Below are positions 1-6,315 of a stretch of DNA of 28,036 nt, one piece after another. The translations under genes were made by a program, and so were the position numbers. Each line of letters starts with the position of its first letter. The first letter of the stretch is position 1. The notes beneath the pieces are model-generated. The model saw only the letters and a list, made by a program, of their open reading frames with translations. It ran no database searches and was not told the origin of the DNA. The stretch comes from JBBRHF01 sp038223055 (GTDB lineage Bacteria; Actinomycetota; Actinomycetes; JACCUZ01): positions 1 through 28,036 of the forward strand of contig JBBRHF010000033.1 of the NCBI GenBank assembly GCA_038223055.1, read 5' to 3'.

Positions 1-6
1 TTTCGG

Positions 7-252
7 ATGCCCCGCGTCGTCGTCGACGAAATGCCCACGCCGTATATCCTCGACCCGCTGGGCAGGGCCGTCGCGCCGGCCCTGCCGCGCCTCGGGTTCG
101 ACGGCATCACCGGGGTCCGCCAAGGCAAGCGCTTCGAGCTCGAGATTGACGGCGAGGTCACCGAGGAGCGACTGGCCCAGATCCGGGGCGCCGCCGAGAC
201 GTTGCTGTCCAACCCGGTCATCGAGGACTTCACGGTGCGGGTCGAGCCGTGA
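7..252 (+). CDS. purS: Phosphoribosylformylglycinamidine synthase subunit PurS
   Basis: This 81-residue protein matches the small PurS subunit, which bridges the glutaminase PurQ and the synthetase PurL in the three-part FGAM synthase that carries out step 4 of IMP synthesis in the cytoplasm. Family hallmarks seen are the opening PRVVVDEMPTPYILDPLGRA, the central GVRQGKRFELEIDG and the NPVIEDFTVRVEP end, and the length is normal for PurS. The ATG at 7 fits the usual family start, but its ribosome binding site would lie off the window. Its stop overlaps the purQ GTG (GTGA), so translation is probably coupled. Confidence is high because both sequence and gene order agree. Confidence 0.96.
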   Translation: MPRVVVDEMPTPYILDPLGRAVAPALPRLGFDGITGVRQGKRFELEIDGEVTEERLAQIRGAAETLLSNPVIEDFTVRVEP

Positions 253-992
253 CGGCCGCAACCGCCACCGCCGCCGCCACGTCCAGCGCCACCGGCTCGA
301 CGGCCGGCGCCCGGATCGGGGTCGTGACCTTCCCCGGGTCCCTCGACGACGGGGACGCGGCCCGCGCGGTGCGCCTGGTCGGTGCCGAGCCCGTCGCGCT
401 GTGGCACGGCGACGAGGACCTGCGGGGAGTCGACGCCGTCGTGCTCCCCGGGGGCTTCTCCTACGGTGACTACCTGCGCTGCGGCGCCATCGCCCGCTTC
501 GCGCCGGTGATGACCTCGGTGATCGCCCGCGCCGGGGAAGGGATGCCGGTGCTGGGCATCTGCAACGGGTTCCAGGTCCTGTGCGAGTCCCACCTGTTGC
601 CCGGTGCCCTGATCCGCAACGACCACCGACGATTCGTCTGCGTCGACCAGCCGCTGCGGATCGAGACGGGCGCCACCGCGTGGACCTCGGCCTACACGAC
701 GGGGCAGCAGATCGTCGTACCCCTGAAGAACGGGGAGGGCGGCTACGTCGCCGACGAGTCCACGCTGGACTGGTTGGAGGGCGAGGGCCGGGTCGTCGCG
801 CGCTACCTCGGGGACAACCCCAACGGCTCCTACCGCGCCATCGCCGGGGTCGCCAACGAGCGCGGCAACGTGGTCGGCCTGATGCCCCACCCCGAGCACG
901 CCGTCGAGGAGCTCACCGGGCCGAGCACCGACGGGCTCGGCTTCTTCACCTCGGTGCTGCAGGCGCTGGTGTCCTCGGCAGCGTCGGCGTGA
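249..992 (+). CDS. purQ: Phosphoribosylformylglycinamidine synthase, glutaminase subunit PurQ
   Basis: PurQ is a class I glutamine amidotransferase that releases ammonia from glutamine for PurL. The core opens with RIGVVTFPGSLDDGDAARAV. The nucleophile is Cys105 in GICNGFQVLCE, and the rest of the triad is His214 and Glu216 in MPHPEHAVEEL. At 247 residues it is somewhat longer than usual. The excess is about 20 residues of Ala/Thr/Ser-rich sequence before GARIGVV. There is no alternative start codon between the GTG at 249 and the core, so the extension appears to be translated. The start overlaps the purS stop by 4 nt, and purL begins 16 nt after the end. Confidence 0.96.
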   Translation: MTAATATAAATSSATGSTAGARIGVVTFPGSLDDGDAARAVRLVGAEPVALWHGDEDLRGVDAVVLPGGFSYGDYLRCGAIARFAPVMTSVIARAGEGMPVLGICNGFQVLCESHLLPGALIRNDHRRFVCVDQPLRIETGATAWTSAYTTGQQIVVPLKNGEGGYVADESTLDWLEGEGRVVARYLGDNPNGSYRAIAGVANERGNVVGLMPHPEHAVEELTGPSTDGLGFFTSVLQALVSSAASA

Positions 993-1008
993 CCGCCGGG
1001 CCGACCCG

Positions 1009-3426
1009 GTGACGGACCACGGTCCGGACCAGGGGACGGACCAGGGGACGGACCAGGGGACGGACCAGGCGACGGACCAGGCGACGGACCAGGCGACGGA
1101 CCCGGCGACGGACACCGTCGCGCACGCGCTGAACACCCCCGACCTCGCGCAGCCGCACGCGGCGCTCGGCCTCAAGGACGACGAGTTCGCCCGGATCCGC
1201 GCGATCCTCGGCCGCCGCCCGACCAGCGCCGAGCTGGCCATGTACTCCGTGATGTGGAGCGAGCATTGCTCCTACAAGTCGAGCAAGATCCACCTGAGCC
1301 AGTTCAGCGAGAAGCAGAGCCAGGACTCCCGTGCAGCGCTGCTGGTCGGCATCGGCGAGAACGCCGGCGTCGTGGACATCGGCCACGGCTGGGCCGTGAC
1401 CTTCAAGGCCGAGAGCCACAACCACCCGTCCTACGTCGAGCCCTACCAGGGTGCTGCGACCGGTGTCGGCGGCATCGTGCGCGACATCATGTCGATGGGG
1501 GCCCGGCCCGTCGCCGTCATGGACTCGCTGCGGTTCGGCCCGGCCGACGCGCCGGACACGCGGCGGGTGCTGCCCGGGGTCGTGGCCGGTGTCGGTGGCT
1601 ACGGCAACTGTCTGGGCCTGCCCAACATCGGCGGAGAGGTCGTGTTCGACCCGTCGTACGCCGGGAATCCGCTCGTCAACGCCCTGTGCGTGGGGATGCT
1701 ACGCCACGAGGACATCAAGTTGGCGCACGCCTCGGGGGCGGGCAACCTGGTGGTGCTGTTCGGCGCGAGGACCGGCGGCGACGGCATCGGGGGAGTGTCC
1801 GTGCTGGCGAGCGAGACGTTCGAGGCGGGTTCCACCCGCCGGCCGAGCAAGCGCCCGGCCGTGCAGGTGGGCGACCCGTTCATGGAGAAGGTCCTCATCG
1901 AGTGCTGCCTCGAGGTGTTCGCCGCCGACCTGGTCGTCGGCATCCAGGACCTCGGCGGCGCCGGCCTGTCCTGCGCCACCTCCGAGCTGGCGTCCAACGG
2001 GGATGGCGGCATGCACGTCTGGCTGGACCGGGTGCCGCTGCGCGACGCGACGCTTCGCCCCGAAGAAATCCTGATGAGCGAGTCACAGGAACGCATGTGC
2101 GCCGTCGTCGAGCCGGCCCGGCTGGAGGATTTCCTGGCCATCTGTGATCGGTGGGACGTCAGCGCCACCGTGATCGGCGAGGTCAACAGCTCGGGGCGGC
2201 TGACCGTGGAGTGGCACGGCGAGGTCATCGCGGACGTGCCACCCCGGACCGTCGCCCACGAGGGCCCGGTCTACCAGCGGCCGGTGCGCCGCCCGGCCGG
2301 TCAGGACACACTGGTCGCCGACGGCACCGACCGGCTGCCACGCCCGTCCAGCGCCGAGGACCTGCGCGCACTCGTCCTGCGCATGGCCGCCGCCCCCAAC
2401 CTGGCTGCCAAGTCGTGGGTGACCGACCAGTACGACCGCTACGTCGGGGGCAACACGGTGCTCGCGCAGCCCTGCGACGCCGGTATGGTCCGCGTCGACG
2501 AGGCGACCGGCCTGGGGATTGCGTTGGCCACCGACGGCAACGGCCGCTACACCGCGCTCGACCCCTACGCCGGCGCGCAGCTCGCCCTGTCCGAGGCCTA
2601 CCGCAACGTCGCGGTCTCGGGTGCCCGGCCGCTGGCGGTGACCGACTGCCTCAACTTCGGCTCACCTGAGGACCCTGCCGTGATGTGGCAGTTCGCCGAG
2701 GCGTGCCGCGGCCTGGCCGACGGCTGCCTCGAGCTCGGGGTGCCCGTCACTGGCGGCAACGTCAGCTTCTACAACCAGACCGGGAACACGGCGATCAACC
2801 CGACCCCCGTCGTCGGCGTGCTCGGCGTGATCGAGGATGTTTCCCGACGTACGCCGATGGCCCCGGCCGCCGGCCAGGTGCTGCTGCTGCTGGGGGAGAC
2901 TCGCGACGAGCTCGACGGTTCCGAGTGGGCCCACGAGTTGCATGGCCATCTCGGCGGGTCGCCACCGCGACCCGACCTGGCGGCCGAGCGTCGACTCGCC
3001 GAGGCGCTGATCGCCGGATCGGCGGAGGGGATCGTGGCCGCCGCGCACGACGTCAGCGACGGCGGGCTGGCCCAGTGCCTGGTCGAGATGGCGCTCATCG
3101 GGGCTATCGGGCTTGACGTGTCGCTCCCCCCGGCGGGGCCGCCCGCGTTCGTCGCGCTGTTCGCCGAGTCGGTGGCCCGGGTCGTGGTCGCGGTGGCTCC
3201 AGGCCGGGTCGAGTCGATGATGGAGCTGTGCGTGGCGGGGGGGGTGCCGGTGGCCCGCGTGGGCACGGTCGGCGGTGACGCTCTGGTCGTGTCCGGGCGG
3301 TTCGACTCGGGCGCGGTCGAGCCGGGGCGGTTCGACCCGGGCGCGGTCGATCCCGGGTCGTTCGCGATCGGGCTCGCGGACCTGCGGGCGGTGAGCGCGG
3401 CAACCCTGCCTGCCCTGTTCGGCTGA
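1009..3426 (+). CDS. purL: Phosphoribosylformylglycinamidine synthase subunit PurL
   Basis: PurL is the ATP-dependent synthetase subunit that converts FGAR to FGAM using ammonia from PurQ. It is the small-type PurL (805 residues), not the single-chain enzyme of about 1,300 residues. Seen are the VMWSEHCSYKSSK catalytic segment (His86), SHNHPSYVEPYQGAATGVGG, GIQDLGGAGLSCATSE, and the second AIRS-like half with VTGGNVSFYNQT and AAHDVSDGGLAQCL. Homology to ordinary actinobacterial PurL begins near DTVAHALNTPDLAQPHAALG, at about residue 35. The preceding residues are a TDQG/TDQA tandem repeat encoded by a 12-bp array. A second repeat of 10 residues (GRFDSGAVEP) lies near the C-terminus. Start is GTG at 1009; no other start lies between it and the core. 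Confidence 0.96.
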   Translation: MTDHGPDQGTDQGTDQGTDQATDQATDQATDPATDTVAHALNTPDLAQPHAALGLKDDEFARIRAILGRRPTSAELAMYSVMWSEHCSYKSSKIHLSQFSEKQSQDSRAALLVGIGENAGVVDIGHGWAVTFKAESHNHPSYVEPYQGAATGVGGIVRDIMSMGARPVAVMDSLRFGPADAPDTRRVLPGVVAGVGGYGNCLGLPNIGGEVVFDPSYAGNPLVNALCVGMLRHEDIKLAHASGAGNLVVLFGARTGGDGIGGVSVLASETFEAGSTRRPSKRPAVQVGDPFMEKVLIECCLEVFAADLVVGIQDLGGAGLSCATSELASNGDGGMHVWLDRVPLRDATLRPEEILMSESQERMCAVVEPARLEDFLAICDRWDVSATVIGEVNSSGRLTVEWHGEVIADVPPRTVAHEGPVYQRPVRRPAGQDTLVADGTDRLPRPSSAEDLRALVLRMAAAPNLAAKSWVTDQYDRYVGGNTVLAQPCDAGMVRVDEATGLGIALATDGNGRYTALDPYAGAQLALSEAYRNVAVSGARPLAVTDCLNFGSPEDPAVMWQFAEACRGLADGCLELGVPVTGGNVSFYNQTGNTAINPTPVVGVLGVIEDVSRRTPMAPAAGQVLLLLGETRDELDGSEWAHELHGHLGGSPPRPDLAAERRLAEALIAGSAEGIVAAAHDVSDGGLAQCLVEMALIGAIGLDVSLPPAGPPAFVALFAESVARVVVAVAPGRVESMMELCVAGGVPVARVGTVGGDALVVSGRFDSGAVEPGRFDPGAVDPGSFAIGLADLRAVSAATLPALFG
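1035..1116. repeat. 12-bp tandem repeat in the 5' end of purL
   Basis: About 6.5 in-frame copies of a GACGGACCAGGG-type unit. The first two end in GGG, the next three in GGC, and the sixth is GACGGACCCGGC. It encodes TDQG/TDQA repeats ahead of the PurL catalytic core. As the unit is a multiple of 3, copy-number change would keep the frame. Confidence 0.95.
3295..3354. repeat. 30-bp direct duplication in the 3' end of purL
   Basis: Two adjacent 30-bp copies, 3295-3324 and 3325-3354, differ at only a few bases and are followed by a partial third (GGGTCGTTCG). They encode two 10-residue units near the PurL C-terminus. Confidence 0.9.
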
Positions 3427-3447
3427 GCTGCGCCGGGCCAGACCGGG

Positions 3448-3681
3448 TCAACCGGCTGAGTTACGCCGGGCCGGGCCGGCGCGGACCTCGAGGTCGTCCA
3501 GCAGGGTCTGGGTGGCCGCCGAGATCTCTGCGACCGCCTGATCGAAGGCGGCGGTGTTGTGTCCGGCCGGCGAGCGGAAACCGCTCACTTTGCGCACGTA
3601 CTGCAGGGCAGCCGCGCGCACGTCGGCATCGGTCACGTCCTCGGCGTAGGGCTCTCGCAGGGTCTTGATGCTGCGGCACAT
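3448..3681 (-). CDS. DUF2277 family protein
   Basis: A 77-residue protein that I recognise as DUF2277 from its opening MCRSIKTLREPYAEDVTDAD and the central AAALQYVRKVSGFRSP, followed by a helical AFDQAVAEISAATQTLLDDL. No biochemical function is known to me. It is read after the SRPBCC gene with a 10-nt gap, so the two probably share a transcript. It converges on purL with only 21 nt between stop codons. That gap and the gene's last codons lie in an imperfect duplication of the purL 3' end (3421-3439 and 3454-3472), which may have altered its C-terminus. Confidence 0.88.
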   Translation of the reverse strand: MCRSIKTLREPYAEDVTDADVRAAALQYVRKVSGFRSPAGHNTAAFDQAVAEISAATQTLLDDLEVRAGPARRNSAG

Positions 3682-3691
3682 GAGGTCAACG

Positions 3692-4156
3692 CTAGCGCTC
3701 CCCGACCTCTACCGCGGCGGCGAGCCCGGCCAGGGTTGCCTCGATGCCGGCCCGGTTGTGCTTGACCCGGTCGGAGTAGCCCATGACGACGGGGGACAGT
3801 GCCCGCATCCAGGAGGGGCGCCGGTCCGCCCAGCTCTCGGTCACCTGGACCCCACGCTTGGCCGGAGCGAAGTCATAGGTCCACGTCGACACCGCCAGCG
3901 CGCCGAACGCCACCGAGAACGCGAAGCGTCGGCCAGGCTCCGCCTCGGTCACGGTGCACAGGGTGCTCCATCGCCGCCACCCGTCGCGGTTGCTCCCCAC
4001 GAAGCGGGAGCCCACCGAGCCCGGGGTCCCGCCGCCGACCCAGCGGCCGCCGGTGTTCTCGGGGCTCCACCGGCCCATCGCCGTCACGTCGGCCACCAGG
4101 GCGTAGACCACGTGCGGGTCGGCGGCGATCCAGCGGGTGCCTTCAGCGACGGCCAT
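3692..4156 (-). CDS. SRPBCC family protein (polyketide cyclase/lipid-transfer-like fold)
   Basis: A 154-residue protein of the START/Bet v1-like SRPBCC type. The N-terminal strand and helix (TRWIAADPHVVYALVADVTA) is followed by MGRWSPENTGGRWVGG, a VGSRFVGSNRDGWRRWS strand region, and a C-terminal amphipathic helix after SPVVMGYSDRVKHNRAGIEA. The fold binds hydrophobic ligands in a cavity. Substrate and role cannot be read from the sequence. Its start is 170 nt downstream of the minus-strand tRNA gene, with a strong hairpin between them that probably separates the two transcripts. DUF2277 follows 10 nt later. Confidence 0.85.
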   Translation of the reverse strand: MAVAEGTRWIAADPHVVYALVADVTAMGRWSPENTGGRWVGGGTPGSVGSRFVGSNRDGWRRWSTLCTVTEAEPGRRFAFSVAFGALAVSTWTYDFAPAKRGVQVTESWADRRPSWMRALSPVVMGYSDRVKHNRAGIEATLAGLAAAVEVGER

Positions 4157-4196
4157 GAGGACAGTCTGACCGAGGTCGGCGCTGTGGTTGGCTCAT

Positions 4197-4224
4197 GGAC
4201 GGGCGGGGCCGGACACGCCCGTCC
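4197..4224 (-). terminator. Perfect 9-bp hairpin downstream of tRNA-Gly
   Basis: GGACGGGCG (4197-4205) pairs perfectly with CGCCCGTCC (4216-4224) across a 10-nt loop. It lies about 100 nt past the minus-strand tRNA end and 41 nt before the SRPBCC start. There is no clear U-tract, which is common for actinobacterial terminators. An attenuator or 5'-leader role is also possible. Confidence 0.5.
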
Positions 4225-4325
4225 AGGCCCGCGCACGTCCTCGTCGCCAAGAAACACCTCTGCGCGCGGCAGGCTCGATCATGTTCACAGCGACGTCGAC
4301 CGGTGGCGTCGCCGAGCGGTCGAGG

Positions 4326-4400
4326 TGGAGCGGGCGGCTGGTTGCGAGCCAGCATCTTCATCCTGGAAGGGTGACGCTCTAGCGCTTGAGCTACGCCCGC
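4326..4400 (-). tRNA. tRNA-Gly (anticodon UCC), non-canonical D and T loops, CCA encoded
   Basis: Reading the minus strand from 4400, a full cloverleaf of 75 nt with encoded CCA can be drawn. The acceptor stem GCGGGCG/CGCCCGC is perfect (4400-4394 with 4336-4330), with discriminator T and CCA at 4328-4326. The D stem is GCTC/GAGC with loop AAGCGCTA. The anticodon loop is CTTCCAG, so the anticodon is UCC, and its stem has one C-A mismatch. The variable region is 4 nt. The T stem GCTGG/CCAGC is perfect with a 7-nt loop CTCGCAA. Acceptor and D-stem sequence match ordinary actinobacterial tRNA-Gly(UCC). Position 19 is C rather than G, and the T loop has C at 54 and C at 58 in place of T54 and A58. 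It may be a specialised tRNA, a divergent working tRNA or a decaying copy. Confidence 0.72.
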
Positions 4401-4521
4401 GAGACCGCGTTGCCCGACTGACCGGACCGCCTACTGGCGGATCGACCGGGCTAAGCGCGACACGCAAACGCTACCCCGGTAGCCGGCTCCCGGGCGTGGC
4501 GGCCCGGACTACGGTGACCGC

Positions 4522-4929
4522 GTGGCGTCCCGTCGGCGTACCGATCCCGAGGCGGGACGCGCTGCCGTACGCCGCGCGCTGGCCGCGCCCGATCGCGCCG
4601 CGCCCGACCGCGCCGCGCCCGACCGCGCCGCCCCCGACGCGTCGGAAGCAGCGGACCTGCGCGACGCCACCCGGTTCCTGCTCGAGGAGCTCGCCGCGCG
4701 GGCGCCTGGGCGCTCCGTTGAGGTGCGAGTCCCGCCCTACGGCGCGGTCCAGTGCGTGGCCGGCCCGCGCCACACCCGCGGCACCCCACCCACCGTCATC
4801 GAGACCGACCCGTTGACCTGGCTTTCTCTCGCGGCGGGTCGGGAGACATGGGACGAGGCGCGCCGCGCCGGCCGGCTCACCGCCAGCGGAGAACGCGCCG
4901 ACCTGTCGGTCTACCTGCCCCTCGTGTGA
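4522..4929 (+). CDS. Sterol carrier family protein
   Basis: A 135-residue protein matching the small actinobacterial sterol-carrier (SCP2-like) proteins found near purL and purF. Seen are RFLLEELAARAPGRSVEVRV, the conserved GPRHTRGTPP and ETDPLTWLSLAAGRETW, and an end in SGERADLSVYLPLV. The LTWLSLAAG...GRL pattern is typical of SCP2 ligand-binding folds, but no ligand is established to my knowledge. The GTG at 4522 gives the usual start with SRRRTDPEAGRAAVRRAL. Residues about 22-38 are an APDRA repeat (15-bp unit, three and a half copies) inserted in a variable linker. The gene stands alone, 137 nt before the peptidase. Confidence 0.82.
   Translation: MASRRRTDPEAGRAAVRRALAAPDRAAPDRAAPDRAAPDASEAADLRDATRFLLEELAARAPGRSVEVRVPPYGAVQCVAGPRHTRGTPPTVIETDPLTWLSLAAGRETWDEARRAGRLTASGERADLSVYLPLV
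4585..4638. repeat. 15-bp tandem repeat in the sterol-carrier gene
   Basis: About 3.5 copies of a GCGCCCGAYCGCGCC unit encode an in-frame run of APDRA repeats in the N-terminal linker. Confidence 0.9.
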
Positions 4930-4977
4930 CGCCGACCGCCGCGCTGTGTCCCTGCGCCCACCCGTGCTGGGCAGTCA

Positions 4978-5026
4978 CACGCTCGGCCAGCTCCCACGCT
5001 CGGCCAGCTCCCACGCTCGGCCGGCC
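4978..5026. repeat. 17-bp intergenic tandem repeat
   Basis: Two full copies of CACGCTCGGCCAGCTCC (4978-4994, 4995-5011) and a partial third lie between the sterol-carrier gene and the peptidase start at 5067. Confidence 0.92.
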
Positions 5027-5066
5027 GCAGCGAGGGAGTGGGGCATTCGTGGGTGAGGATGGTGGG

Positions 5067-5867
5067 ATGAGAAGCGCAGTCGGATCTGTCCTGCTCGGCA
5101 TCGGCCTGACCGCCGCCCTCACCATCGGAACAGCAGCGGCCGTCCCGCCACCGGCCGTCCCGGCACCGGGCGTCCCGGCACCAATTGCCTCGGCACCAGT
5201 CGCCTTTGCACCAGCCGCTGCGGTGCAGACGACCACCCGCCAGATCGGGACGTCGGTGCGGGGTCGCACCATCTGGGCGATCCACCGGACCACGCCGGGC
5301 GCGACCCGCCGCATCGTGGTCATCGGGCAGGTGCACGGCAACGAGCGGGCCGGCACCCGGGTCGTTCAACGGCTACGGATCGCGGGCCTGCCGGCCGACG
5401 TCGACCTGTGGCTGATCCCCACGGCAAACCCGGACGGATTGGCGGCCGGCACCCGCACCAACGCTCGCAAGGTGGACCTCAACCGCAACTTTCCCTATCG
5501 GTGGCGGCGCCTCGACGTCGGCCGCACCACCTACTCCGGCCGGCGGGCCGCCAGCGAGCCCGAGACCCGCGCGTTGCAGCGCTTCGTCACCGCGATGGAT
5601 CCAGGCATCGTCGTCACCTTCCACCAGCCGCTGCTGGGAGTCGGTCGCAACGACAAGCGCCCGGAGGTCGCGCGGGCCATGGCCGCGGCGACCGGGTTGC
5701 CGCTGCGCACCTTCCACTGCACCGGCATCTGTGCCGGCTCGTTCACAAGCTGGGTCAACCGGACGCGACGCGGCGTCGCTGTGACCGTGGAGTTCGGCCG
5801 TACGACGTCGCCGCAGCGTCTCGACCGGGCCGCGGCGGCGGTCCTCTCGGTGGCGTCGCGCTTCTGA
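5067..5867 (+). CDS. Secreted M14 zinc carboxypeptidase, MpaA-like
   Basis: A 266-residue protein with a Sec signal peptide (MRSAVGSVLLGIGLTAALTI, then AAA) and a Pro/Ala-rich stretch made of imperfect 15-bp repeats (about residues 24-52). The M14 fold follows: GRTIWAIHR, the zinc motif HGNE (His90, Glu93), NPDG, the substrate-binding block NARKVDLNRNFPYRW, the third zinc ligand His186 in FHQP, and the general base Glu242 in VTVEFG. All catalytic positions I can place are intact. The small size and FPYRW...SEPETRA pattern resemble the murein-peptide amidase MpaA type, which trims DAP-containing cell-wall peptides, but the exact substrate is inference. The ATG at 5067 is chosen because it opens the signal peptide; the longer reading frame upstream overlaps the previous gene. 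Confidence 0.85.
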   Translation: MRSAVGSVLLGIGLTAALTIGTAAAVPPPAVPAPGVPAPIASAPVAFAPAAAVQTTTRQIGTSVRGRTIWAIHRTTPGATRRIVVIGQVHGNERAGTRVVQRLRIAGLPADVDLWLIPTANPDGLAAGTRTNARKVDLNRNFPYRWRRLDVGRTTYSGRRAASEPETRALQRFVTAMDPGIVVTFHQPLLGVGRNDKRPEVARAMAAATGLPLRTFHCTGICAGSFTSWVNRTRRGVAVTVEFGRTTSPQRLDRAAAAVLSVASRF

Positions 5868-5880
5868 CGGGCCGTCGGCC

Positions 5881-5984
5881 GTCGGCCAGACCAGTCGGCC
5901 AGACCAGCCGGCCAGACCAGTCGGCCAGACCAGTCGCCCAGACCAGTCGGCCAGACCAGTCGCCCAGACCAGTCGCCCAGACCA
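5881..5984. repeat. Array of eight 13-bp tandem repeats
   Basis: Eight head-to-tail copies of GTCGGCCAGACCA, or the variant GTCGCCCAGACCA, with one GCC variant. They start at 5881, 5894, 5907, 5920, 5933, 5946, 5959 and 5972. The array fills most of the gap between the peptidase stop and the GTG at 6004. The unit is not a multiple of 3, and it lies in the leader or promoter region of the membrane-protein/purF transcript. Confidence 0.97.
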
Positions 5985-6003
5985 CGTCGTCTAGGGTCCA
6001 GGG

Positions 6004-6306
6004 GTGTCCCGCGAGCCCCGACGCCACCCGCGCTACGCGGGATTCCTGCTCACCGGCGCCGTCGCCGGTCTGCTGGTTGACGTCGGAGTCGTCCTCGGTC
6101 CCGGTGCCGACGCCCAGTCACCGAACCAGCTGTTCTTCTACCTGGGGCTGCTGCTGATCGGCGCCGGAGCGCTGGCGGGTGGCCTCGTCGCCGTACTGAT
6201 CGAGGGTCGGCCGGCGCGCCCGCCCATCGATGACGGCACAACCAGCCGGGCCAGCAGCGGAGCCGAGGTTCCCGACACGGCGAAGAACCGGCAAGAGGAC
6301 CCGTAG
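6004..6306 (+). CDS. Small two-helix membrane protein upstream of purF
   Basis: A 100-residue protein starting at GTG 6004. A basic N-terminus (SREPRRHPRYAG) precedes a first hydrophobic helix (FLLTGAVAGLLVDVGVVLG), a short loop, and a second helix (LFFYLGLLLIGAGALAGGLV). A charged, disordered cytoplasmic tail follows, so both ends are probably inside. Small membrane proteins of this look commonly precede purF in actinobacteria as I recall; their function is unknown. It ends 9 nt before the purF start, so the pair should be cotranscribed. No strong ribosome binding site is seen, only CAGGGG directly next to the GTG. Confidence 0.72.
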   Translation: MSREPRRHPRYAGFLLTGAVAGLLVDVGVVLGPGADAQSPNQLFFYLGLLLIGAGALAGGLVAVLIEGRPARPPIDDGTTSRASSGAEVPDTAKNRQEDP

Positions 6307-6315
6307 ACTCGCCTC

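Noticed and set aside
946..1425. Minus-strand frame with LVRRLVR/LVRPLVR repeats
   Set aside because: It is the antisense reading of the purL 12-bp repeat and early purL codons.
5881..5984. CRISPR array
   Set aside because: Units of 13 bp are directly adjacent with no spacers, and there are no cas genes in the window.
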